Positions 1 to 13,112 are shown, counted from the stretch's first letter. The stretch is DNA of 64,000 bases from Triplophysa rosa (GCF_024868665.1 NC_079892.1:10862251-10926250), one strand, 5' to 3'. Numbers and translations: made by a program. Notes: generated by a model not told the origin, from the letters alone.

Positions 1-1040
1 TCGAGAGGACTGACTCATTTTCTCAATCAAACCATTTTTCTTATTAAATTATGTCTATTGATTTGCACGGCTGGGTCTGTGGAATATATAAACCTTGATG
101 TTGTCCACACCTGCCCCCTTCTGTTGTTTTGCGAGGTAAATGCAAAACTCATTTGGAAGCCTGGCTCTTTCATGTAAGTAATTGTGCTTCCTTATGCCGA
201 TCCAGAGCTGAGACTGTTGCCGTGTGCATACAAAGACAGAAAACTTGGATGTGTGTACCCCCAGCTGCAAGTAAATAGACTGAAATACACAGAATTGAAT
301 CAATTATTTCTCAGAGGTCAGAAACGATTAAAATCGTTTTCCCTCACTTGTCATTGATTACCTGTTTGTTGTGAGCGTGAGCTCATTTTTGCCAAGTAAA
401 ATGTGGTCTGAAAATATACTATTATACTATTTAATATTACAGAATTTCTATGTGTGTACACAGACACATGCCTTGTAAAAATGTTATTTTACAGAACTTA
501 ACTGTTATTTATTACAGATTTATTTACGTTTAATGTAAAACATTTTTTTTACAGAATTTGACTGTTTTTTTCCTTCAAATTTTTCACATATTTTTGAAAT
601 ACTGTACTTTATTTATAAGACTGCAATTGTTTACAGTGTACCTTACTATACAGAAGGACACTTCTTCAGCAGATGGCGAGAGAATAATGTCAATGTTTTA
701 GGTAAGGCTGTACTGTATTTGCAGTGTAAAACAAATAAAAGACTAATAATAAAGTGTACAAAAAAGACCAATAACAATTCAGAATGCAAAAATCTTGATC
801 ATCATGGATGGATTTTGATTTGTCTAATATTGTCATTGGGTCACTTTCAGTTTTACAAACTTTAGTCAGGGATAGCTCACCCAGAATTTTCATTCAAATA
901 TTCTGATGTTTATTAACTCTCTCCCCACCATTAACAGAATTTTCCAGCATTTTTAAGACAATGTTTCACCGCTATTGACGGAAAACCAATTGAAAAAACA
1001 GCCAATACAAAGACTTAGACCTACAAGTATTTCACAAAAA
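1..1040. other. AT-rich noncoding stretch, no gene seen
   Basis: No recognisable gene. Open frames are short and lack family motifs. From about 410 to 640 there is a T-rich degenerate stretch in which the word TTTACAG or TTACAG recurs, probably an old decayed repeat. The rest appears single copy within the window. Confidence 0.4.
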
Positions 1041-1379
1041 TGTAATCGATTAATCGCAATTAATTGCATCCAGAATAAAAGTTTGTTTTTACATTTGTCT
1101 GTGCACTGTGCATATTAATTTTGTTTATATAAACACATACACATAAATGCATATATGTAAGAAAAAAAATGTACAGGTATATAGATATATATATTTTACA
1201 TCATATACTGTATAATATTAATATGAACATGAAAATATTTCCTAAATATATACATGTATCTGTACGCGTGTGTGTTTATAAATACAAAATTAATATGCAC
1301 ATTACACAGATATGTATTATGTAAACACACATTTTTATTCTGAATGCGATTAATCACGATTAATCGTTGAAGAGCCCTA
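1041..1379. mobile_element. foldback hAT-like MITE (GATTAATCG family)
   Basis: A long imperfect palindrome. The left arm (about 1041-1160) carries GATTAATCGCAATTAATTGC, CAGAATAAAA and GTGCATATTAATTTTG. The right arm (about 1250-1379) carries the reverse complements of these in reverse order and ends in AGAGCCCT. There is no coding capacity. AGGGCTNT termini and GATTAATCG arms are typical of fish non-autonomous hAT elements. No target duplication was resolved and the left end may be truncated. Confidence 0.6.
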
Positions 1380-2929
1380 TTCAAGATGTTGTATTTTAGG
1401 TAACCTACCCACATTTACGAAGTGATAAAGAACGAAAATATAATTTGTGACTTTTTTAAAGCAGAGGCTATGTTTTTAATTTGATATATTGCATGTTCAC
1501 ATAGAAAAAACTATACTGACGGGAAAAGAGTTTATACATTACACTTCTGCAAACACTGTGATGAACAATGTGTTGTTGGCAAGTTGGCCCAGCGTTTAGC
1601 GTACATTGAGTCACAGTGTAGATGTGGATGGGTTTACATCAAGCTTGCAACATTTTCTGCTCTTTTTCCTCCCTTTCCCCCATAATTCCGGTTCTCTGTA
1701 CTGTATTGTAAATAAAAACGCACAAGATTTTTTGTGACAGCGCTAAACAATAAAGCACTCTTTTTATTGTTTCAGTGGCAGAAAAAACAGTTTGGGGAAT
1801 CCATCTTATAACACTTGTTGCCAACTTTAAGAGATGATAATAAATAACTTGGAAAACCTCCGCAGACACTGAAATGTTAAAAAATATCAAGCTCCTGGAA
1901 AGTCTTGGGACACGTCCAAGGAGCTGTCACCCGATTGGCGCAAAAAATGAAGTGGATGTGTTTCTTATTCTCTCATTTCTTCTTTAATAGAGTGAAGAAG
2001 CTACCCTTTCCTGCAGGTCGTCTCCCTAGCCTTGCACTCAGGTGTCTCTGCGGAACAGCGCGAGGTGTCGAGCTTCCTGTCAGAGCAGGAACGATGTGGA
2101 ACCGTGAGTTGCGGCGGTCCCAGAGGGGCCGTTCGGGCACCTAACCGTCATGTTAAGAATGCACGTTCTGTCAGCTATTGATCGCCCTCTCTCGGCTCCC
2201 TCTTCAGAAAGTACAAATGAGACTCTCCGACACACTCCTGCATGTGCTGCCACCTCATAAAGGCCCATCACAAAAGATATCTAGGAGCATGCACATCCAC
2301 GGTTGTCCTGTCTTTTCCTTTTCTTTTTTCTGAACAGGGGTCAGAAGTTAAACAGGTTCTGGGTTATGAACTCCCTGAGAGCCAATGAGAAAAACGAAAT
2401 ATGAAGAAATTAACAAAGACATCTGATTGAGGAATTCCAGTCCCACTTGAAATACTGGTGTTCTCTGGGACCATGACCTCGGCATCTGAACTTCTGATAC
2501 CAGAAACTAGCCTAGATTTGAACGACTCAACAAATGTTTCCTTCCTTTTAATATCATTCTCTTAAAAAATGTACTTGGGCTTGACAAATAGTTGGATCTG
2601 TAACATATTTTGGTTCGAAAGAAACAAAAATCAATTATTGAGACGAATAAAAATAAGCGTTCAAAACGATCTTTTACCATCTCTCAGATTCATAACAGTA
2701 AGCTTAAAATAATATTTTCAACTTGAGGCATCAGCTGCGATTTCACATGAAATTTCAGTGTGACATCATTTTAACTAGACCAATGTAAAAAGTAACCTGC
2801 AATTCTATGTTTCAAACATAGATATTTTTAATCCTTCACTTTTTCATTCCTCCACTCATATTATGCATTATGTAATCACCGAGGAGCACCGGAGTCATTG
2901 TTTTTATATCAGTGTAACTTAACATCTAT
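1380..2929. other. unique noncoding stretch
   Basis: No gene, RNA gene or resolved repeat. The segment from about 1900 to 2280 is less AT-rich than its surroundings and open in several frames for 60-80 codons, but none of the translations resembles a known domain. Confidence 0.35.
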
Positions 2930-3895
2930 CAGACCTGCCAACCTTGAGTACCATCAGCCGAAGAGACAGAACACAGGTTTTTAACATATAACATATTGGT
3001 TGTGAAAAAAGCATCACAGTCACATTTTTGAAAATAACTTTTCTTATTGAACACATGTATTTAAATTTAGGAAACATTTGTGTATATTGTGTGTGTAAAT
3101 AATCTTCAGTGAGATACCCTTGATGTATATCAATCACATTTACTTGCAGTGGCACTTGCTCTTGACTGCTTTGTTTCATAGGTCGCTGATTTGGCCTTTC
3201 TGAGCAGAGCATCAGTAAAGTTTTCCATGTGGCAGTTAGTCCCCATTCCAGCCACGCGCACACAAACACCTCTTGGTAACTTTCTATGCTGCACACATGC
3301 ACTTACATTTTTTGCCAGCCTGCCATAATCTACTTTACTTATTTATTCATGTTTATAATTATTAATCTCAAAAGTTTGCATATGACGTTTTATTTTATTG
3401 ACAATTATCGAGAGCTCATTTATAAATCAGAAATAATGTTAGCACATCTTGCGGGCAAGTGCACGTTATCAAATGAGCCCGCGAGATCATCGACTGCATA
3501 GGATTAAGCCAATTCAATATTTCAACTTTCCACATCCACCCGATCCGTTTACCTTAGAGCTCAGAAGACGTCTTGACTCCTCGTTTAAAACAATGCGTCA
3601 GAACGTGTGGGTGGAAGGGGATCACGCGGGATTTTGTGGTTCTGCCGATTTGCTGACTCTTGTTATTGATTGATAGGCCATAGGACGTGTCAATCATCGC
3701 CGCTTTCTATTTGGGGGAAGAACTCAGTGCTATGACTGGACATATTCTTCTTTTTTCTGTTGCTTGTTTTGAGTACTGCATGCAGCAGAGGCGTCATCAG
3801 GTTTTTGCGTAGTTTAGAGTGACAAATCGTACCAGCGTACTTTGAGGTCAAAATGCGTACCTGCTACGCAAAATGTGTACAGGCTGGCAGGTCTG
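2930..3895. mobile_element. non-autonomous hAT-like DNA transposon
   Basis: The element starts CAGACCTGCCAACC and ends GGCTGGCAGGTCTG, which are inverse complements over 14 bases with one mismatch. The 7-bp direct repeat CATCTAT flanks it at 2923-2929 and 3896-3902. Terminal CAG...CTG fits the hAT superfamily, whose usual duplication is 8 bp. A 127-codon minus-strand frame (2919-3302) overlaps the left end but shows no transposase motif, so the element seems to have no functional transposase. It lies directly beside the minus-strand SINE starting near 3902. Confidence 0.65.
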
Positions 3896-3901
3896 CATCT
3901 A

Positions 3902-4602
3902 TGTATGTGACAGACACTTTTATCCAAGACCGTGTGCAGTCCATTTAGGGTCTATTGGATTAAAGGAGTCATATGACACGGAAAAAACGAATATTATCGT
4001 TTGTTTTAGATGTAATGCAATGTGTATGATTTAAGGTTCAAAAACACTGTATTTTCCACATACCGTGCATGTTTGTATCTCCTCTTTGCCCCGCCTCTCT
4101 GAAACGCGGGGATTTTTTACAAAGCTCATGGCTCTGAAAAGCGAGGTGTGCTATGATTGGCCAGTTAACCAGTGCGTAGTGATTGGTTGAATACTGCAAG
4201 CGTGTGACGGAAATGTAACGCATCTTACCATATCTGGAACATCAGGTTCCAAAGCAATTGTACTGACAGGTACGCCCACCTTACTTGCGTATACATTTGG
4301 GCGGTCTTAGTCAAGTCATACCACGAACTGACGTATTGTGGGGGTGTGGTTACACGAGGCATTTCAGGCAGGTCTGGGTGAGCATTCGCTTTTAGATAGA
4401 ATGCATCTTTTGTTCCGACACTTTAATTCTTGCAATTTTACGTGTCTAATACATGCATGGGCAACTTATAACACACCAAAGACACAGAAAAACACGTATT
4501 CGCACCATATGACCCCTTCAACTTGTGTGCCCCCTTAGAATTAAACCCATGACATTGGTGTTGCTAGTGAAATGCTATACCAGTTGAGCTAATGCAAGAA
4601 AT
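3902..4602 (-). mobile_element. tRNA-derived SINE, minus strand, split by a DNA element
   Basis: Read on the minus strand, 4602 to 4522 gives a tRNA-like head: an A-box-like GCTCAACTGGTATAGCATT and a B-box-like GGGTTTAATTC. The minus strand of 3902-3959 carries the typical tail word TTGGATAAAAGTGTCTG. Between them sits the TTAA-type element at 3960-4521. The two halves have the same orientation and the right order, so this is one SINE interrupted by a later insertion. The tail resembles the conserved segment of V-SINE-type fish SINEs. Confidence 0.6.
3960..4521. mobile_element. TTAA-type MITE inserted in the SINE
   Basis: The left terminus is TTAAAGGAGTCATATGACACG. The inverse complement of the right terminus is TTGAAGGGGTCATATGGTGCG, giving terminal inverted repeats of about 21 bp with a few mismatches. 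The flanking target is TTAA on the left and TCAA (one change) on the right. There is no coding capacity. TTAA targets are typical of piggyBac and Kolobok elements, and I cannot decide between them here. Confidence 0.6.
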
Positions 4603-5284
4603 TACTTTTTCTAACATGAAACACTTGCTGGATCGAAGGTATGTTTACTTTGATGGCACTTGAAGAACAACAGTGAGATACTTGTGCCAAGCTCATCATA
4701 TCTATTTCTTAGGCAATAAGCGACCTCAATGAAACCCACTGTGACACATTGAAGCTTTTAGGGATAAAACAGATGTGTTTGATAAAAGTAAATCTCCATC
4801 TGTCCCTGTATATCTCCTTTGCTCTGCTTTTACTTATAAAAACAAACCTGGTTCCATCACCTGTAATGCAATAAATGTCTAGAAATGATTGTGAAGTGCA
4901 TCAAGCGTATCAATGCCTTTAAAAGTTTTTTGCCCATTTTTGTTAAATTTCTCAAGTTCACTGATAATATAAAAAAAAGAAGTAAAAAAACTGGATTGCA
5001 TACTGTTCGTGAACGTTTTCACAGATATTCCATTGGAAGCAGATTGTGTTTTGACTGGGTCACTCAAAAACGTACACTTTATTGGTTAAAAGTCACTCCA
5101 GTGTGGTTTTTGCCGTGCGCTTTGGGTCACTTTCAACATGTTAGATGATGACATCTTATTTTAATTTCGAGGCTGAGGCTGCCTGTTTCCAGTTCTCTCC
5201 GTCCTAAACAAAACTTACTACTGCTTTCATACGTTTACAGCCACGAAAGTGGAAAGCCAGATGGTTTTATCGGATGAACACGCC
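4603..5284. other. unique noncoding stretch
   Basis: No gene is visible. Around 5165-5280 the sequence probably continues into a dispersed repeat, because the segment just before the MITE at 5285 shares the word GAACACGCC context with fish repeats. Nothing else was resolved. Confidence 0.3.
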
Positions 5285-5453
5285 TGGCCCAAAGTTAACT
5301 TCCTGTCTTTGTTTGGTTATAATATAACAATTCGTTTCATATTTAATTAATGTGAATATTGAATATTTGATTATACATTCATTGTATTAAATTAAAACTA
5401 CTCAACAGTTATTGATTCTTTGCGGAGGTCTACCGGAAGTTACGTTTGGGCCA
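5285..5453. mobile_element. short MITE with TGGCCCAAA termini, copy 1
   Basis: It begins TGGCCCAAAGTTAACTTCC and ends with the inverse complement of TGGCCCAAACGTAACTTCC. The AT-rich core is followed by GATTCTTTGCGGAGGTCT. A second copy at 49119-49266 shares the core and right end in the same orientation, so this is a dispersed element and not a chance palindrome. No coding capacity. Confidence 0.6.
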
Positions 5454-8400
5454 CAGAATAAACAATATGCATAATGTGTTTAAGGTTCTCACATGACATT
5501 AGCAAAGAAAAAATATCTTTACTATTGTTGCTTCTACAGTATATCTGTCATATACTTGAGGATCTTGAGGATGACTGTGGGCCTTCTTTTCCAGACACTC
5601 TCTGCTGGAGAACGGCCAGTTCTGGGACACATTCACTGTTGTATGTCAACAGTTGTGACGGCTGGCTCTGTTAGACTGGATTTCTAGGTACATCCGGTAA
5701 AACATTCTAGTCAAGACAACAATATAAAAAATCTCAGGTTGGATGTTCAATTATGCAGTTGTGTTTGCTTCGGTTTGCACCTGATATTAACATCAGTCTC
5801 AGGTGATCGGATAACAGCTGGACAGTGCAGGAGTAAATTTTCCACGTTTCCGGGTTTCTCAGCAGCGGAAGTCGTCATAGTTGGGTAAACCTCTATAGCA
5901 GTGAATGGAAGACTACAACAAATATTTTTTTGCATTCTCATTTGCTCAAATAGCAAAAGAAAAACTCAAGATAGTGTTTTCACTACTTTCAACAAAATGA
6001 AAAAAAAAAACGAAATAGAGAGAGTCTGATGACGGCAGTCAAAAGAGAGAATGATGTCAAATTTACCGAGACTTCCATTGACGCTGTATAAGAAACACCC
6101 TCACATTAGCGTTAACTATTTTTTTGTAATTTGATGCAACGGTAATAAAATACAAAGTATAGTGTTATAAATATAGTGTTATAAACATAATTAAAAAAAA
6201 AATGAAAATATAACAAACTTTGGAGGATTTACGATGCTGATGACCGTTGAACGCGTCATCACAGGCTTGTGAAAAAGATCGATGGAGTACAAAGAGTTTT
6301 GTGATCACTCAACCCACATTCAAAGAGAGTTCAAGATAACAACAACAACTTCACTGTTCACACGCATTTGAACTGATTCTTCAAACAAATTATGATGTGC
6401 TATCAGAATAAAAAAGTTGTTATGGGTGTGTGATAAAGCAAGGGCATAAGTGCTTTTGTATTCAAAGAAAGCATTTGGAAGTTTACATCCTTTATTTATA
6501 ATGAATAAGCAAAGGACATTATTTATTAATAATTCTTAATTATTTAAACATGTGGATTGATTCTACACAGCAGAGTACTTTGAGCTGTGATACAGCCCCA
6601 GTTAAATACACCTCAAGTGCTTGTTGACATAATGAAAAAGCAAAATGAGCTCTCTGCTACCTTGTCTTTTATAAAGTACCGCAGGGATGACATATTTTTG
6701 TATGCAAAACCTGGAAGCGACTAAGCACTTCTGGCTCCATCACCCAAAAGTCAATGGGTTTTTGGTTAAATGGTCTGAATAAATAAGGTCTGTGGGTAAC
6801 AAAACCTCTAAATATTGTCACGCTTCAACCCGCTCGTGATTTATTAAAAGCTTTACTGTGTCTTAAAAACGGCAGTTGCTAACAAGCTAAAACGGACTAG
6901 TCATTGTCGGGGACATTAAACGTCATAACCGGTAAACTTCTCACAAATAATGCAACATAGTCAAAAATCTCAAAAAACGTGGATGGAGTTTCGTTCACAG
7001 ATTAGTGACTAATAAGGGAACATGTTTTTAATCAAGTTTGAATTAAGTCTAATTACAGTCTCATGTTAGCTTTTTACTTCTGGCGATTGTATTTAGGCTT
7101 CACAAGTAACAAATGTTTTCAAGATTCAAGATTCTTGAATGTTGTGTTAATATGTAAAGATGATCATTAAAGACAAAATGTGTAAACATCATAAACCTTT
7201 GTTAACCACAGAGTTTAATTTTTGCGATCTTTAAAAGATTTATGGGAAAAATCCACAGGCTTTTGGTTGAGGGACCCAGTGTGGCACTAACTTCCGCGAT
7301 TGCCTACAAAAATACGTCATCCCTGCGGCACACTATTGTGACTATGAAGATGACAAATTTAAATGTCGACACCATACTGCGTGTCAAGTGTCTGGATTCG
7401 GCTCTCGGAGCTGTGAATATCTCTGAATGTAGCCACACTATTTGATAACACAGAACAATTGTAGGGATCTTAAAATGTTGCACTTATGTATTTTGAGACA
7501 AATTTGATCAAAACCAGATTTATAAAAATACATTCTCAAACCTTAAGTTATGCATCCTTCAGTTTGTCTTTCTTCACTTGCTGTAAGCCTGTTTAACTCA
7601 GTATGTGAGTTGACATTGGATATAAAACGCGAGACTAGAAAGTGAATTTTCTTACCTGGAGTTGGATGATCAAGGAGTGGAGGCGAAGCGGGGGGAAGGA
7701 AAGACAAAAGAGAAAAAGATATCAGTTTATCACAAGAGATTACAGGGATATCGAGCTTAATACATTGTTAGGTCATGCATGTTCACGTCAGACTAAAAAC
7801 AGTACCATAACAAATAAGACAACATAGCATGTCACATCAAATAATGCTGCTTCTCTCTAGTAAATGCAAAATTAATTTGCCAACACGAGCTCCCCGGTAG
7901 ACAGCGTATGTGTGTCTGGCATGACAAGTGGTGTTAGTTGAGGAAAAATCAAAAAGGCCTTTTGGAGGCTTCGGCTTAATCTACTTGTGCCGGTTCAATC
8001 TCTGACTGCCACAAGGATTCTGTCCTAAAGCGGCTTTATCTTTACAGACCCTGTTTTCTTCTATTGGGGCATTTAGCTGTAATGGATGATGTTATGTTTT
8101 GTTCTTCGGGCTATTTTATACAAGCTAATGGCAAATGAAATGAAAAAAACACGGAAAAAGATTTTCCTGGACCTCCTTCCACCGCAAATTCTTTCCCCAT
8201 TGTGAGACTGACAGTGCAGACACTCCCAAGATTATTTCGCCACAACGCAATGGATGCGTAACGTCTACTCTGGTGCACCCGGTGGGATAGCGAACCCAGT
8301 TGTATGTACAGTTAAACACTAGAAACAGTTGTTAGGGGAGCGCGACGGAGTGTCTGGGGGTTTGAAAGGCACCCCGGGGAGCAGAAGTACACCTGAGCGC

Positions 8401-8500
8401 CTCTCTCACACAGCCTGGAATACTGATGCCTATGACTGATTGCCTTGTCTTGAGGATCTAATTTGAAAGGTGGACAGTGATAAATGTCTCTTCGTACTCT
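5454..8500. other. unique noncoding stretch
   Basis: No gene or resolved transposon. The stretch is AT-rich with A and T runs near 6000, 6120 and 6190. Short open frames (for example 7242-7445) show no domain. Some scattered words resemble decayed fish repeats but not well enough to call. Confidence 0.3.
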
Positions 8501-9560
8501 CACGGCCCGTCTGATGTATTATGCATCCGCGGGCTGAGCACAGGGCCTGATGAGCGACCAAGGCCGGACGTGTCCGTCGCACCATGACACTGTTGATATA
8601 AATGACTGCACCTCAACCACTTCTCTCACAGAAAGCTAATAGGGGCCGGTGTTAATGGGGGATGACTGACTGCGGACGGCCTCCCCTCGTGTTTGATGGA
8701 GCACAAATTTGACAAAGTCTCTTAACACAGAGACTGAACCGGCACTCCCAGTCAGAGAGAACCGTAATTGTTAAAGACGTCAAAACGAAGCGCGGAGATA
8801 TCGGCTGCCAAAGCGACCACTGTCATCCTGCCGTCCGTACGCATTCGTTTTCTCTCTTCAGCACAGCCAGATAGACCATTATTTTTACTACCTGTCACAT
8901 CTGACCACCTGATTCTTAAGTAGATGCTTTGATCTCACAGTACCAGGCAGCATGTTTTGATGCTGACACAATCTTGCTAAGCGAAACTGCAGGACTTGCA
9001 CCTCGCTATTAGCCCAAAGGAGAAACAGCGAGGGATACTGTGTTGGGTTTTGTTCCTCACTCCAGGAAAACAATATGGGTAATTGTGCCTCTGATTCTTT
9101 GTTGAAGCGTTCACCGGGAGAGCGCTTTATGCCGCATCCCTCAGGCTCACGAGTGCCCGTCAGCCATACGTTTTTAATGCACGATAGCAGTATTGACTGC
9201 AGAGGCTGCAACAGAAGCAGAGGCTGCAACAGAAACACCGGCGGGCCTCTGGGGCCAAACACGGGCCCTAACAAGTTTAAGGATCCTCTAATTGAGCCGT
9301 TTTCACATCAGCTGTGGTTTTTGTCAAAACGGTCTGCTGGTTGCTTGCTCTTGGCTGCGATTTACCTTCTCTTCACTCGGTCAGAGAGCGGCTTGGCTAT
9401 CGACCTGGAACAGCGGAAGCGGTCCGTGTCAGGTCAGAAAATAACAGTCACATGGGCCGGGTTCACTAAGAAACTGATTATGAAATGGGACATATGAGCT
9501 TGTTATTGGAAAAGATACAATAGTATAAAACAAGCTGAGCTACTGTCACACTACTAAATG
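8500..9560. other. less AT-rich unique block, possible conserved noncoding DNA
   Basis: This block has higher GC, few homopolymers and no repeat similarity within the window. It contains the longest plus-strand open frame outside transposons (9075-9497, 140 codons), which has no recognisable domain and includes a tandem 18-bp duplication, AGAGGCTGCAACAGAAGC-like, near 9200-9235. It may be conserved noncoding sequence. I do not call a gene. Confidence 0.2.
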
Positions 9561-9629
9561 TTTTGTTAGTAATTAGTAGCGTCGCCACTTTTAGTTACAG
9601 ACGAACACTAGGAATCACATTATCAATCA

Positions 9630-10095
9630 ATGTAAAAACACAGTTTTGTATCAAGTTTTTGTTAAAAGTTTTTTTACCTGTTTTTCATTAGCTTTTATTT
9701 TTTTTGTTACTTTTATTTGATTAGTTTTGGTTTACATGGTAACTAATTTTACCAATTTCGTTTTAGTTTTGCGTTTTTAGTATAATTTTTTTGTTTTATT
9801 GTAGATTTAGTGTTTCAATTAGCTTTTATAAATAGTTTCAGTTATCCTGGTAACTTTAGTTTAATTTGACCAATATCGTTTTAGTTTTGTGACTTAAATT
9901 TGACTATTGAATAAGAGTTTTTTACAAAGTTTTCTTTATTTTATCAACTTAAGAGATTTTTTTATTTGTATTTTATTTTTATATCACTTTTACTGTAGTT
10001 TTATTATTTCGAATTATCTTTGATTTTTAGTTAAAAAATGTATGCTAGCTTCAGTTTAACTTTGGCAATTTAGTTTTAGTGCCCCAACTTAAATT
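9630..10095. repeat. degenerate TTTAGTTTT-rich repeat
   Basis: The words TTTAGTTTT, TAACTTTAGTTT and their variants recur at irregular spacing for about 450 bases (for example near 9720, 9760, 9870 and 10070). This pattern is common in fish genomes as a decayed simple or dispersed repeat. No coding capacity and no clean termini. Confidence 0.45.
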
Positions 10096-10160
10096 AATTT
10101 TAAATAAGTGTAAATGCATGTTGATAAAGCACAGAGAAGTAAAATAAGAAAGATCTAGAC

Positions 10161-10315
10161 GGTGAGCTGTAGCTCAATTGGTAGAGCATTGCGTTATAGA
10201 TGCACAATGATCATGGGTTCGAAAACCAGGGAACACACAAACTGATAAACTGTATAGCCTGAATGCATTGTATATTGCTTTGGATAAAAGCGTTTGCCAA
10301 ATGCATAAATGTATT
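10161..10315 (+). mobile_element. tRNA-derived SINE, plus strand
   Basis: The head carries an A-box-like TAGCTCAATTGGTAGAGCA and a B-box-like GGGTTCGAA 36 bases later. A body and the tail GCTTTGGATAAAAGCG then TTTGCCAAATGCATAAATG follow. The head cannot fold as a full tRNA with a normal acceptor stem, and the tail matches the SINE at 63311-63467, so this is a SINE and not a tRNA gene. Its tail resembles the conserved segment of the V-SINE group. Clear target duplications were not found. Confidence 0.75.
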
Positions 10316-12860
10316 TAACATAGGCATTTAAAATTAAAGCCAATTTGTTTACACTACAAATGCAATTTGGTCATGCACATTTCCAAATGTGTAAGCGATC
10401 AAATCAGAAAACGTTCTGGCCCCCATTTACACCTGTATTTACCACTGTCAAACGTGAGAACCAAATGTCAACTTCACTGACGTTAATTTTGTAGATAAAA
10501 TGCATTACATATGGAACATGTCACTGCGAGATCCCTCGCCACTCCATGCTTCTACCAATCCAGATCCTCTTGTTTTAAGTGTCTCTCACTTTCTGGCCCA
10601 TTATCTGAAGTCTGCATTAAGCATGACTTTCATTTGTATAAATCTGCATGCAAATGATGTGTCTGCGGTGTGTTTACCCCAGCTGAGAAAGTGAGGAGGG
10701 AAGCCATCTTTAATTCATTAGAAAAACACACGTAGCAAAGACCATCTCCAGGAGAAAGAGGGGGCTTCGCATTATCCGGCACGTTTAAACGCTTCCTCAG
10801 TATGTAGAGAAGGACGGCATTAAAGTTCGGAATAATAGGCGCGAAAAGGCTTCGACGGATCTTCGTCCGATGAGTCATTAATTAGAGCTGAAGGATGTTG
10901 AACGGCGTGTTCAAAAGCTGAGGATTGTTCATTCGTTATGTGAGAACGATTCATACTGTTCCTACCGCCACACAATTAGCCCCCTCAGACCGCTAACATT
11001 TGTGGCTAACGCTATTGGCTATCGCTGTCAACAAACTAGCCACTAACGTCCCAATTTCCACTGTCTGAATTTAAGAACCATCCATACTTCCCACCACATG
11101 GAATATTTTTTTACGTGTGCAATTGCGGAATATCTGAGCGGCATAATTAACGGATGAGAATATATTTCAGCAGAAACGCTGCATGTGATCTCATTAGCAT
11201 TGTATCAAAGGCGAATATCAAAGTTGCAAAAAATGAGCTTTTGTTTAGTGCTCCTTTTATCTTTCTGTAAGCATTGTTCATGTCATTAACCTCAACGAAG
11301 ATATTAAGAGAGCTGAATTTAAAGAGCTTCATTGATACAGCCAGTCAACGTTTAGCAACCAAAACAGATCAAATCATCCAAAACTCACTTTTATTGTTAA
11401 TGTAAAGCAGCAGAAAATATTAAGAAAAAAGTATGTTCATAACTAAAAACTAAAGTCAACCCTGAACGTTGTATTCTGAGACCAAGCACAAAATGTATGT
11501 AGGGTTTATTTTATTTTCAGTATTATTTTAGTTCTAAAGGATTTCATCCTTGGTCAAATAATTTGCAGTCACAGAAAATGAAAAGTTCACAATTGTGGTG
11601 AGGTACAGTATTTAGTGTGATGCTGCAAAATACATCAATGTAAAATATTATACATTGTAAGTGTCACTATGATTTTAATAACCTTTTCATTTGGATTTAA
11701 GGCTGTGCCACTGTCGTGTCGGTCCAAAAACAACTAGATAAATGTTAAAGCAATAGTTAACCCAAAAATGGTCCATATTGACTTGACCATAGTCATTTTT
11801 ATTCCAACTATGGAAAGTCAATGGGGTCCATTGGCCGCAACAGATCTATTCCTTTAAACACCATTAAAAAAGTATTTTTGCAATATTGCCAATTTAGTAC
11901 ATTATTTTTCTAACAAACCCTAACAGAATGCTGCCGCAACATAAATATCCCAGTTTAATTAACAATAACAACTAAATTACAGACCAAGCCATTAGGTACA
12001 AGATGCTTAGGAGGAGCAAGAACAACCTAGAGGTAACAATGCTGTCAAAAAAGCCACAACATAGCTAAAGAATTTCTTCAAGCATCAAGCACAAAAAGGT
12101 GAAAGGTTCTTGTAAATACATCTGAATCCCACTAATCACGTCTTATAACATCACTGAGGTAATCGCATCTGATAGAAGACATCAAAGAGGTGTGCCTATG
12201 ACAAACACAACGCAGGAAGGAAGGAATACAGGAAAAGCGCGGAGGAAAAACAGCGACAGGCCTGATCTGAGGGGCGAGCATCATTTCCATATGCAGAGGC
12301 ACAACAAACGGCCGCGAAAGTGTAAACACGCACGCACGTGACTACCAGACGACTGTTATTTCTTTATTTATTTACCCTCCTGTCGCAACGTGCGGATAAG
12401 CCGGAACGAGACAAAAGGTAAGGGAGGGGAGCGCGACATGAACGATATAGTCGTTTACAGGGCTTCTATTTTCGTCGGGGACAGCTCTCTCTCTCTCTCC
12501 CGTGATACTGAATTAATCAAATCCAAAGGACATCATCTTCAAACCCGACGTTCCCCAAAGGCGAGCATCTCATTGCCTATGCAGGCAAAGTAACTTCACA
12601 ACAACCTAAAAATACAGCGACTCCTGGCAGCAGGCAGGAGTAACTAGCAAACATATGGGAATAGGCATTGTGATTAGATGCAAGGAGCCGAGCGCTTGTA
12701 AACAGAATCGGCTGCAGAGCACGAAACACATCCTGGGCTCTCACAAGTGCTGATGTAGCTCACGTCCGGGCGGAGGTCTCGTGCTTCCGGGTAACACCGG
12801 GGTCAGGTGGACTTAAGGTTGCCAGTGGAATACAAACATTCAATTCTAGTTGCATCAAGG
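10316..12860. other. unique noncoding stretch with a possible enhancer and a MITE scrap
   Basis: No gene. The perfect POU octamer ATGCAAAT lies at 10648-10655 inside a less repetitive block (about 10490-10890). At 11755-11870 the words GTTAACCCAAAAATGG, GACCATAGTC and AAAGTCAATGGGGTCC are a decayed piece of the palindromic TTAA MITE described at 34171-34614. The remainder is unremarkable. Confidence 0.3.
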
Positions 12861-12861
12861 G

Positions 12862-13112
12862 TAGTCCAGAATAAAACTATTTACCCTCATGTTGTTCATA
12901 ACTTGTGTATGACTATTTGTTCTGTCGAATACAAAAGAAGATATTTTGAGAAATGTCTCAGAGGTTTTGTGTCCATACAATGGAAGGCAATGGGGGTCAA
13001 TCTTGTATGCTTACCAACGTTCTTCAAAATATTTTCTTTTGTGTTCTGCTAAAAAGTCATACAAGTTTGAAGTGACATGAAGGTGAGAAAATGAAAGAAT
13101 TAAAAAAAACCT
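12862..13112. mobile_element. palindromic TTAA MITE, partial copy
   Basis: It carries the hallmark words of the family in order: TTACCCTCATGTTGTTC, ACAAAAGAAGATATTTTGA, GAAATGTCTCAGAGGTTTTG, GTCCATACAATGG, the antiparallel half with ACCAACGTTCTTCAAAATAT and CTTTTGTGTTCTGC, then AGGTGAGAAAATGA. Both TTAA termini are lost or decayed. No coding capacity. Confidence 0.7.

Noticed and set aside
2919..3302. 127-codon minus-strand frame as a transposase
   Set aside because: No DDE, zinc-finger or hAT dimerisation motif, and it crosses the element's left border.
9075..9497. 140-codon plus-strand frame as a gene
   Set aside because: No recognisable domain, low-complexity duplication inside, no splice or promoter support, and an equally long frame on the opposite strand (8888-9274).
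10161..10240. Possible tRNA gene
   Set aside because: A- and B-box words are present but no full cloverleaf forms, and a SINE body and tail follow. The same tail occurs at 63311-63467.
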